Source of the DNA: Spirochaetaceae bacterium | GTDB lineage: Bacteria > Spirochaetota > Spirochaetia > SZUA-6 > Fen-1364 | Reading direction: 5' to 3' | Length of the DNA: 5,766 nucleotides | Assembly: GCA_003170115.1 (NCBI GenBank) | Contig: PMZS01000099.1 | Location: forward strand, 1-5,766 | Shown here: one piece after another, positions 1 to 5,379 of the stretch | Layout of the letters: every line of letters begins with the position of its first letter | Numbering within the stretch: position 1 is the first letter of the stretch | Notes under the pieces: generated by a model | The model's input: the letters and a program-made list of their open reading frames with translations, nothing else | What the model was told of the DNA's origin: nothing | Database searches by the model: none | Position numbers and translations under genes: made by a program

Positions 1-1
1 G

Positions 2-1744
2 ATCACTTCCGCGCCTGACGGTCAGATTTTCGCCCCCGGCAAGTCGTTGCCTCTCATGATCACCGCTCAGGACGCCACGAAGAGCCGTGACGCGGAAATC
101 GACGTGACCCTGGCAACTCCGGCGGGGGAAAGCCTCTGGCACAGCCGCACGGCAGCCGCTTTGAATGAACAGAGCCCGATCACGCTGCCCGCGGGCCTCA
201 CCGCGGGGCAGTACCGCCTGGACCTCGTCCTGTACTCCGCCGGAGAGGTCGTGCAGAAGAAATCCACCGCATTTTTCGTGGCAGGGGAAGGTTGGAAGAT
301 CACCGGCATCCGGAGTTTTCCGCCGGTCATAACCTCGGCCGCTACCGTGATGCTGAAGACCGAGCTGCAGATTCCGGATGGCTCCAACCCCTACCTGCGC
401 TGGTCGTGGAAAGGGAAAGTGATCCAGAAAGGAATGCTCTCAGAGGGGCTGGGCCAGATCCTCTGGGACGTGCCGGGCGAAAGCGGTGTGTACACCATCA
501 CCGTCGAGCTTTTTCCGAGCGCTCCCCTCGCGGGCTCCGATTTCCCCTTCACCTCCTCGCTCTCGCTCTCCACGGACATCGTCGTCTCCGGAGGCCCTGA
601 GCCGGCGGCGCGAGGCAGGTTGGGCCCGGCCTCATCCTTCACCTCCCTCCTGCGCCTCCAGGCCTCGCTGGCGGACTCTGGAGCAGGAGCAAAGAAGACC
701 GGCAGGGAAAAAGCGCAGCCGATCGGCTCCCCGGAAGTAGTTTCCCTTGAGAACGGATTCGGCTACCGACTGGACGGCAGCACGGGGATCAGGATCCCCT
801 GGCTGGCGATTCCCGTCGATGCGGGGAACCTGAGGCCGTTCACCGTCAGCGTGGGAGTCTCGTTCGACGAGATCGGCGGTGCGAACAATATCGTCGCGGC
901 CGCGGCAAGTGACGGCAGTTTTTCGCTCGTCATTTCCATGAACCCCCAGACCTCGGCTCCCCAGGCGCAGATCTCCAGCCCGGGGGCGGCACCGCTTCTC
1001 ATCCCGTGGAACGCCCCCGTGCTCAGGGCGAAAGAGCGGGTGCTCCTGTCTCTCAGCATCGTTCCGCAGCCGTCAGAGCTTGCCGCCCAGTGTTTCGTGG
1101 ACGGCGTGCAGGTATCCTCCCTGACGGCGAGATATTCGTTCGCCGGCATGAAACAGGAGGGCGGTATCACGATCGGCGGTGAGCACGGATTCAAGGGTGT
1201 CGTGGATGAGTTCGGCGTGTACGCCCAGGACGCGGCGGGAAGACCATCGACGGATCCTGATCTGTACTCCCGCGCCCAGGCGGGCACCTACGGGGCACGC
1301 CTCGTGCTCGCGGACGGGTTCGACGGAATCACTGTTCCCAACGGCTTCTCCATAGAAGGCAAAGGCCGGCTGGCCGCCGGGTCGGTCGTGCTGGCCCCCG
1401 GCGCATTGCTCGCGTTGCCGCCGATGAGAACGGGACAGAGCCTCTCCGTGACCGCCGATCTCTCCAGGGACTCAGGCCGCACCTCGACCCTGCTCGTCCA
1501 ATGGGAGGGAAGCTCCGCGCAGGCGGTGGCCGTGCCCCTGACCGCGGATACCGCGGGACTCAGCTTCCGCATCGCCTCCAACGGCCTGTCCATTGCCGTC
1601 CCGTCGACGGACGGCGAGAAAAAGGTGAGTCTCCCCGCGCCCGCAGGCAGCGGGGCGAGCCTGCTTCTGAAGCTGGAGAACCCGCCGGACGCGAAGTCGG
1701 ATCTCGTGATCGAATCCATCCTCGCACTCTCGTCCCCGCAGTAG
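2..1744 (+). CDS. C-terminal part of a probable exported multidomain protein with Ig-like and LamG/concanavalin-like regions (5' partial)
   Basis: The reading frame is open from base 2 (Ile-Thr-Ser-Ala-Pro) to a TAG at 1742-1744, giving 580 codons. The TTG at 47 has no clear ribosome site, so it is probably internal and the true start lies upstream of the window. In window numbering, residues 1 to about 95 and about 96-195 look like two Ig-fold beta-sandwich segments with alternating hydrophobic strands. A Ser/Ala/Gly/Lys-rich linker follows (about 200-240). Residues about 245-425 resemble a LamG/concanavalin A-like domain: a 'YRLDGSTGIRIP' opening, a 'CFVDGVQV' strand and the typical closing 'GFKGVVDEFGVYAQ'. 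The last 150 residues, opening 'DGFDGITVPNGFSIEGKG', look like another beta-rich domain. No catalytic motif or membrane segment is visible. The signal peptide or lipobox, if any, would be in the missing part. A surface or periplasmic carbohydrate- or protein-binding role is inferred from the domain types only. The gene converges on era with a 6-base gap. Confidence 0.8.
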   Translation: MTSAPDGQIFAPGKSLPLMITAQDATKSRDAEIDVTLATPAGESLWHSRTAAALNEQSPITLPAGLTAGQYRLDLVLYSAGEVVQKKSTAFFVAGEGWKITGIRSFPPVITSAATVMLKTELQIPDGSNPYLRWSWKGKVIQKGMLSEGLGQILWDVPGESGVYTITVELFPSAPLAGSDFPFTSSLSLSTDIVVSGGPEPAARGRLGPASSFTSLLRLQASLADSGAGAKKTGREKAQPIGSPEVVSLENGFGYRLDGSTGIRIPWLAIPVDAGNLRPFTVSVGVSFDEIGGANNIVAAAASDGSFSLVISMNPQTSAPQAQISSPGAAPLLIPWNAPVLRAKERVLLSLSIVPQPSELAAQCFVDGVQVSSLTARYSFAGMKQEGGITIGGEHGFKGVVDEFGVYAQDAAGRPSTDPDLYSRAQAGTYGARLVLADGFDGITVPNGFSIEGKGRLAAGSVVLAPGALLALPPMRTGQSLSVTADLSRDSGRTSTLLVQWEGSSAQAVAVPLTADTAGLSFRIASNGLSIAVPSTDGEKKVSLPAPAGSGASLLLKLENPPDAKSDLVIESILALSSPQ

Positions 1745-1750
1745 ACGGGC

Positions 1751-2626
1751 TCAGCGGATCAGGTTCTTCAGCAGCGGATCCCGCTTCCGCCAATCCCGGT
1801 CCACTTTCACCCTGATGTCGAGCTTCACCTCATAGGGGAAGATCTCCGAAAGCTCGCGCTCCGCGTCACGGACGATCGACTTGATCTTCTCCCCTGCCCG
1901 TCCCACGACAATGACTTTCTGTGATTCTCTCTCCACGCAGATGAAGCCGCGCGCCCAGAGCAGGGCCCCGTCGTTGCGCATTTCCAGGTCCTCCATGCGC
2001 ACGTACAGCGAATGAGGAACTTCCTCCCGGGTCAGCAGGATCGCCTTTTCCCTCACGATCTCCGAAATCCGGAAGTCGGGCGTCTGGTCGGTGTAGTAGT
2101 CCTCGGGATAGAGCTGGTCCCCCTCGAGGGCCGCGGCGAACAGGGCGTCCTTCAGGTCCTCGAGCGCGTCCCCGGTGCGGGCGGAGATTTCCCGCACGAC
2201 CGTTCCCGGGAGGGCCTCGGCGACCGCCTGCCGGGCGGCGGCCCAGCCGGGGCCGGGCGCATCGTGCTTGTTCATGCACGCGACGAGCGGCCGTGACGCC
2301 CTGAGCACCGCGGCCTGGATGGCCCTCTCCTCCTCGCCGCTTTCCCGGGTCCCGTCCACCACGTACAGCACGATATCAACCTCGGAGAGCGTCGCGGAGA
2401 CGAGGTCGGTCATATAGCGATTGACCTTCTTCTGTGAAATGTGGAATCCCGGCGTATCGATGAACACGATCTGCCCGCGGGGGTCGTTGAGAATGCCCCG
2501 GACCCGGTTGCGGGTTGTCTGGGGCACCGGGCTGACGATCGAGACCTTGCCGCCGCACAAGGCGTTCACGAGGGAGGACTTGCCCGACGAGGGGCGGCCG
2601 ACAACTGCGACGACGGCGGATTTCAC
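1751..2626 (-). CDS. era: GTPase Era, 16S rRNA-binding ribosome assembly factor
   Basis: Era is a cytoplasmic GTPase that binds the 3' end of 16S rRNA and helps mature the 30S subunit. The 291 residues fit the usual Era length of about 300. The GTPase motifs are all visible: G1 GRPSSGKS (10-17), G2 QTTRN (36-40), G3 DTPG (57-60), G4 NKHD (119-122) and G5 SAR (148-150). The family linker segment 'YPEDYYTDQ' (173-181) is followed by a C-terminal KH domain with the GRAG loop (242-245). G1 reads SS where many Eras have NV, which I recall from spirochaete sequences. The start is a GTG 4 bases after the stop of the HD-GYP gene. It has no convincing Shine-Dalgarno sequence, so translation probably depends on ribosomes finishing the upstream gene. 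Era is the last gene of the minus-strand operon. No intrinsic terminator follows it; the end converges on the plus-strand gene. Confidence 0.96.
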   Translation of the reverse strand: MKSAVVAVVGRPSSGKSSLVNALCGGKVSIVSPVPQTTRNRVRGILNDPRGQIVFIDTPGFHISQKKVNRYMTDLVSATLSEVDIVLYVVDGTRESGEEERAIQAAVLRASRPLVACMNKHDAPGPGWAAARQAVAEALPGTVVREISARTGDALEDLKDALFAAALEGDQLYPEDYYTDQTPDFRISEIVREKAILLTREEVPHSLYVRMEDLEMRNDGALLWARGFICVERESQKVIVVGRAGEKIKSIVRDAERELSEIFPYEVKLDIRVKVDRDWRKRDPLLKNLIR

Positions 2627-2630
2627 CTGA

Positions 2631-4148
2631 TCAGCCGGGAAACCGTTGCCGCACTTCGGCGAACTGGTCGTTCAGCTCGCGGAAGAATTCCACGAGCACG
2701 GGATCGAACTGGCTCCCGGCCCCTCCGACGATCTCGGCCACCGCCCGCTCGTGGCTCCAGGCCTCCTTGTAGGGCCGGGCTGTTGTAAGGGCGTCGTAGA
2801 CATCGGCGATCGCCGAGATACGGGCGGAGAGAGGAATTTGTTCGCCCGCGGTACCCTTCGGATACCCCTTCCCGTCGAATCGCTCGTGGTGGGAGAGAGC
2901 GATGGTGGCGGCGAGCGTCAGGAACGACTGTTCGCCGAGCTCGCGGTCCGCCTTGTGCAGCACCTCCCACCCGAAAACGGTGTGCTTCTTCATCATCTCC
3001 CACTCCTGCGGGTCGAGCTTCCCGGGCTTCAGGAGGATGTGGTCGGGAATGCTCACCTTCCCGATGTCGTGGAGCATGACGGAGAGGGAGATGTCGTTGG
3101 CGTACTCCGCCGTGATGCGGAAGGTGAACGGCGCGCGAAGATGAACCTGCATGGCGATGAGCCTGGTGTACTCGCAGATACGCTGGAGGTGGAATCCCGT
3201 CTCCGGGTCCCGGTACTCTGCCAGGCGGGCAAGAGAGCGGATTGCCGCACCCTGCGTGCGCTGCAGCTGCTTCGAGCCGGCCATGATGCTGTCATTCAGC
3301 AGCTCCTGCACCTGCAGCGCGTCCTTCAGCTCCGCGTTGGCCGCCAGCAGCCCGGTGACATCGAAGAACATGCCGAGGATGGAATGTCCAAGGAAAACGG
3401 CGGAATCGCGGACCTGCAGTTTCGTGCCGACCCCGGACGTCACGGCCAGAGGAAACGATTCGATCTTCCCGAGTTTCCGAACCGTATCCAGTTCCGCGGC
3501 TCTCTTTTCGGGCTCCCGGAAAAGCTCGCTGGTCTGCGCGAGCGCCTCCAGGGAAGGATACCCGGTGAGCTCCAGGCAGGCGGGGCTCGCATAGGTGAAC
3601 TTCCCAAGGAGGTCGCAGACGTACAGGGGAAGTCTCAAGCCTTCCGTGAGGAGCGACAGGTTGGGAAGCAGGTCCGATGCACGGCCCGGGCCTTCCTGCA
3701 CGCTCGCGCGAGCGATCTCCCGCTCCTTCCCCAGCAGGTCACGCAGATGGGCGACGGCCACGAGGAGGTCCTTCTCTCGGGCACGCGCGGTCTCCTCGAT
3801 GCGAGGAGCGTGCAGAACGAGGGCACTCCAGGGCGCCCCGTTCGAGAAATGCAACGGACAGCAGAGGAAGGCGTTATGCAGACCGGATCCCTCGGGAAGG
3901 GGCAATACGCCCTGTGTCGGTGGAATTCCGGTCCGGGAGAGCTCCGCCGCTACCAGCGGCGCGGTCATCGCCAGTGATCCCAGGGAGGCTCGCGTTTCCA
4001 CCCCCCCGACAGGACCTCGTTCGGCCACGAACAGGGCAATGCCGTCCAGCCCAAGGGAGGAACGGGTCCATTCGAGAATCGTGACCAGGCGCTGCGGGAG
4101 GCTCTCAGGAGCAACCAGCCGCTTCAGGAGATCGGCCAGTTCACCCAC
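2631..4148 (-). CDS. GAF-PAS-HD-GYP domain protein, probable cyclic-di-GMP phosphodiesterase
   Basis: HD-GYP domains hydrolyse cyclic-di-GMP to GMP or pGpG using a metal centre. With the GTG start at 4148 the protein has 505 residues. Residues about 10-145 look GAF-like. Residues about 165-270 look PAS-like ('LPLYVCDLLGKFTYASPACLELTGY'), followed by a short helical connector (about 270-300). The HD-GYP domain fills about 300-500: an upstream His in 'ETGFHLQR' (H320), HDIGK (360-364), HHERFDGKGYP (420-430) and ADVYDALT (448-455). The catalytic HD and the full GYP signature are intact, so activity is expected. There is no membrane segment or receiver domain, so this is a cytosolic sensor of an unknown ligand. 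I chose GTG 4148 because AAGGGG lies 12 bases upstream and the start overlaps the mtnP stop by 8 bases. An in-frame TTG at 4196 would add 16 unconvincing residues. The gene ends 4 bases before era. Confidence 0.92.
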   Translation of the reverse strand: MGELADLLKRLVAPESLPQRLVTILEWTRSSLGLDGIALFVAERGPVGGVETRASLGSLAMTAPLVAAELSRTGIPPTQGVLPLPEGSGLHNAFLCCPLHFSNGAPWSALVLHAPRIEETARAREKDLLVAVAHLRDLLGKEREIARASVQEGPGRASDLLPNLSLLTEGLRLPLYVCDLLGKFTYASPACLELTGYPSLEALAQTSELFREPEKRAAELDTVRKLGKIESFPLAVTSGVGTKLQVRDSAVFLGHSILGMFFDVTGLLAANAELKDALQVQELLNDSIMAGSKQLQRTQGAAIRSLARLAEYRDPETGFHLQRICEYTRLIAMQVHLRAPFTFRITAEYANDISLSVMLHDIGKVSIPDHILLKPGKLDPQEWEMMKKHTVFGWEVLHKADRELGEQSFLTLAATIALSHHERFDGKGYPKGTAGEQIPLSARISAIADVYDALTTARPYKEAWSHERAVAEIVGGAGSQFDPVLVEFFRELNDQFAEVRQRFPG

Positions 4149-5022
4149 TCGGACCGTTTTCCCCTTTCTGCCAGTACTTGCCGTAAAACAAGGCAAGCCT
4201 GCGGCGGACGTCGTAGGGGATAAATGCCTGATCCGTCATGATTGCATCCCGCGCGGCGTGGCGGCAGGGGCAGTCCCCCCTCCCGTGCATGGCCAGGATG
4301 ATGTCGGGCAGCATCTTGCGCAATGCCTCGATGTTCGATTTCATCGTCGCCACCACCATCTCCACGCTCACGCTCTCCATGGTCTCCTTCCAGCAGTCGA
4401 AATCGGTCACCAGCGCGAGAGTTGCGTAGCAGATTTCCGCCTCACGGGCCAGTCGGGCCTCCGGCAGGGCGGTCATGCCAATGAGCGATGCCTTCCATGA
4501 CCGGTGGAGCTCGGACTCCGCGCGGGTGGAAAACGCGGGCCCCTCCATGCATACGTAGGTGCCTGAGGCATGGTGGGGATGAGCGCGGGCGGCGAGCACC
4601 GCGGCGACGGCGTTGCGGATCCCTCCACAGAAGGGCTGGGCGAAACCGATATGCCCGACGATCCCCTCTCCGAAGTAGCTGCCCGGGCGCCGGAGAGTCC
4701 TGTCGATGAGGTTGTCGCAGAGGACAAACTCGCCGGGGGCGCAGCTTTCCGTCAGGGACCCTACCGCGCTGAGCGCCAGTATCTGTTCCACCCCGATCGA
4801 CTTCAGGGCCCAGATGTTGGCCCGCGAGGGGACTTCGGAAGGCAGGTAACGGTGCCCCCTGCCGTGCCGGGGGAGGAACACAACCTCCTCGCCTGCGATC
4901 TCTGTTATGGTGAGAGCGTCCGACGGGAGCCCCCAGGGGGTGGGCACCTCCATCTGCTCCAGTACGCGTACCCCCTCCAACTGGTAGAGCCCGCTTCCAC
5001 CGATCACGGCCAGCCGTCCCAT
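4141..5022 (-). CDS. mtnP: S-methyl-5'-thioadenosine phosphorylase (MTAP; purine nucleoside phosphorylase family)
   Basis: MTAP splits 5'-methylthioadenosine, a by-product of polyamine synthesis and other SAM-using reactions, with phosphate into adenine and methylthioribose-1-phosphate. It is a cytoplasmic enzyme of methionine and purine salvage. The 293 residues match the family length. Visible motifs are the phosphate loop GGSGLY (8-13), PRHGRGH (51-57), SRANIWALKSIGV (66-78), SAVGSL (85-90), EGPAFSTRAES (160-170), IGMTALPEA (181-189) and TDFDCW (206-211). The two Asp residues in TDFD are those that choose 6-aminopurines; guanosine/inosine phosphorylases have Asn there. Methylthioinosine phosphorylases are close relatives and cannot be fully excluded. 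A CPC motif (251-253) near the C terminus recalls the CXC of Sulfolobus MTAP II. The ATG at 5022 has GAGGAG 8 bases upstream and gives the canonical N terminus MGRLAVIGGSG; earlier in-frame ATGs are not needed. It is the first gene of the operon. Confidence 0.93.
   Translation of the reverse strand: MGRLAVIGGSGLYQLEGVRVLEQMEVPTPWGLPSDALTITEIAGEEVVFLPRHGRGHRYLPSEVPSRANIWALKSIGVEQILALSAVGSLTESCAPGEFVLCDNLIDRTLRRPGSYFGEGIVGHIGFAQPFCGGIRNAVAAVLAARAHPHHASGTYVCMEGPAFSTRAESELHRSWKASLIGMTALPEARLAREAEICYATLALVTDFDCWKETMESVSVEMVVATMKSNIEALRKMLPDIILAMHGRGDCPCRHAARDAIMTDQAFIPYDVRRRLALFYGKYWQKGENGPSG
4161..4166 (-). promoter_or_regulatory. Shine-Dalgarno-like site for the HD-GYP gene
   Basis: On the minus strand AAGGGG lies inside the end of mtnP, 12 bases before the GTG at 4148. 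The spacing is a little long, so reinitiation after the mtnP stop (4141-4143) may also contribute. This site favours the GTG over the upstream TTG at 4196. Confidence 0.5.
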
Positions 5023-5030
5023 CGTCCCGT

Positions 5031-5036
5031 CTCCTC
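5031..5036 (-). promoter_or_regulatory. Ribosome binding site of mtnP
   Basis: The minus strand reads GAGGAG, followed by an 8-base spacer and the ATG at 5022-5020. It is the strongest Shine-Dalgarno sequence in the window and fixes the mtnP start against ATG codons at 5043, 5061, 5091 and 5100, which are in the same open frame. Confidence 0.8.
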
Positions 5037-5100
5037 TCCGCATTGGCTCCGTATGGACCATAGTGGGTCTTTTGGGCGACGAAGGCAACATCCCTTCCAC

Positions 5101-5128
5101 ACTATACGGGCGATTCGCTCTTCACCGG
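5101..5128 (-). promoter_or_regulatory. Probable promoter of the mtnP-HD-GYP-era operon
   Basis: On the minus strand a -10 box TATAGT (5 of 6 to consensus) occupies 5106-5101. The -35 is weak: TTCCGG, 18 bases upstream, is the best I see. Transcription would start near 5094, giving a leader of about 70 nt before mtnP. The weak -35 overlaps one end of the palindrome at 5126-5141, which fits a regulated promoter. It is read by eye and unproven. Confidence 0.45.
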
Positions 5129-5141
5129 AAAATATTTTCCG
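5126..5141. promoter_or_regulatory. Perfect 16-bp palindrome, candidate operator
   Basis: CGGAAAATATTTTCCG equals its own reverse complement over all 16 bases. It is a very AT-rich core in GC-rich DNA and lies between the two divergent promoters. It sits over the -35 area of the minus-strand promoter and about 28 bases upstream of the plus-strand -35. There is no loop and no T-tract, so it is not a terminator. A dimeric transcription factor site is the natural reading; the factor is unknown. Confidence 0.5.
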
Positions 5142-5168
5142 TGCGCGCCTTCCGGCAGGGCTTTTTCG

Positions 5169-5196
5169 TTGACATCGCCGGTGCGGCATGTATACT
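5169..5196 (+). promoter_or_regulatory. Near-consensus sigma-70 promoter of the small RNA / clpP leader
   Basis: TTGACA (5169-5174, 6 of 6) and TATACT (5191-5196, 5 of 6) are separated by 16 bases. The expected start is near G5203. A T-run (5162-5166) lies just upstream of the -35. It is the best promoter match I found in the window, and no coding start with a ribosome site follows it before the terminator at 5267. Confidence 0.8.
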
Positions 5197-5202
5197 CAAT
5201 TC

Positions 5203-5297
5203 GTGTTTTGGGAGGCTTCCGCCCCAGAACCTCCAGGAACAATTGGAGGACGGAAGATTGACGGGTGGCCGGGGCAGCAATGCCCCGGCCTTTTTTT
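5203..5297 (+). ncRNA. Candidate structured small RNA or terminated leader, about 95 nt, family not recognised
   Basis: The segment starts about 7 bases after a strong -10 box and ends in an intrinsic terminator, so it is a discrete transcription unit of about 95 nt. Its body folds as nested helices: CTTCCG (5216-5221) pairs with CGGAAG (5251-5256), and inside it CCTCCA (5230-5235) pairs with TGGAGG (5244-5249) around the loop GGAACAAT. Two competing pairings exist: GGAGG (5211-5215) with CCTCC (5230-5234), and GCCCC (5221-5225) with GGGGC (5271-5275) of the terminator stem. Five GGA triplets occur between 5211 and 5254, one of them opening the hairpin loop, as in CsrA-binding RNAs. It lacks the conserved SRP RNA core and is too short for 6S, tmRNA or RNase P RNA. 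It could instead be an attenuator leader of clpP, whose ATG lies 83 bases after the T-tract. The exact 5' end is inferred. Confidence 0.6.
5267..5297 (+). terminator. Strong intrinsic terminator of the small RNA / leader
   Basis: GGCCGGGGCA (5267-5276) pairs perfectly with TGCCCCGGCC (5281-5290) around a GCAA tetraloop (a GNRA type), followed by seven T (5291-5297). The stem is 10 bp and almost all G-C. On the other strand it lacks a T-run, so it acts in the plus direction. Confidence 0.92.
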
Positions 5298-5340
5298 ACC
5301 CTTCGGAACGCGGGAATGAATTCGCCGTCGGTCCTCGCCG

Positions 5341-5369
5341 TTGTCAAGCAGGGAGTTTTTCCTTATTGT
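5341..5369 (+). promoter_or_regulatory. Possible clpP-proximal promoter
   Basis: TTGTCA (5341-5346, 5 of 6) and TATTGT (5364-5369, 4 of 6) are 17 bases apart. The expected start, about 5375-5377, is only a few bases before the clpP ATG at 5380, so the message would be leaderless or nearly so. The match is moderate. It would give clpP expression independent of the upstream terminator. Confidence 0.4.
5350..5355 (+). promoter_or_regulatory. Isolated Shine-Dalgarno-like AGGGAG upstream of clpP
   Basis: AGGGAG lies 24 bases before the clpP ATG, too far to serve it directly. The only in-frame codon at normal distance is ATT at 5365, a rare start codon. The site may be chance, or mark an unusual start on transcripts that read through from upstream. 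Confidence 0.25.
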
Positions 5370-5379
5370 AATCCATAGT

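Noticed and set aside
763..1287. A 174-codon open frame on the minus strand
   Set aside because: It is antisense to the first gene, whose LamG-like pattern shows the plus frame is real; no motif or ribosome site.
1735..1749. Bidirectional terminator between the first gene and era
   Set aside because: The stem is only 4 bp (CCCG/CGGG) and no T-run lies on either side.
1753..1781. Direct repeat CAGCGGATC near the end of era
   Set aside because: It falls in the coding region and comes from similar codons; two copies only, no array or mobile-element context.
2646..3977. A 443-codon open frame on the plus strand
   Set aside because: It lies wholly antisense to the HD-GYP gene, which has all its family motifs. 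Its protein has no domain-like pattern; it is a by-product of GC-rich codon use.
4149..4196. HD-GYP protein starting at TTG 4196
   Set aside because: It would overlap mtnP by 56 bases with no clear ribosome site; GTG 4148 gives a normal short overlap with AAGGGG upstream.
3595..4500. A 301-codon open frame on the plus strand
   Set aside because: It is antisense to the HD-GYP gene and mtnP, is rich in Arg, Ser and Pro as expected for a shadow frame, and has no recognisable motif.
5023..5100. Longer mtnP starting at ATG 5100
   Set aside because: The extra 26 residues are not family-like, while ATG 5022 has GAGGAG at ideal distance and gives the canonical N terminus.
5203..5297. 4.5S SRP RNA, since the length is about right
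   Set aside because: The conserved SRP core (GGTCAGG ... GGAAGGNAGCAGC type) is absent; only a stray CGGAAG is present.
5102..5347. Minus-strand open frame of 81 codons between mtnP and clpP
   Set aside because: It crosses the terminator and the promoter in the opposite sense, and the protein looks random. I judge it non-coding.
5063..5371. Plus-strand open frame of 102 codons across the intergenic region
   Set aside because: It runs through the palindrome, promoter and terminator, and the strong promoter lies inside it. No ribosome site or family resemblance.
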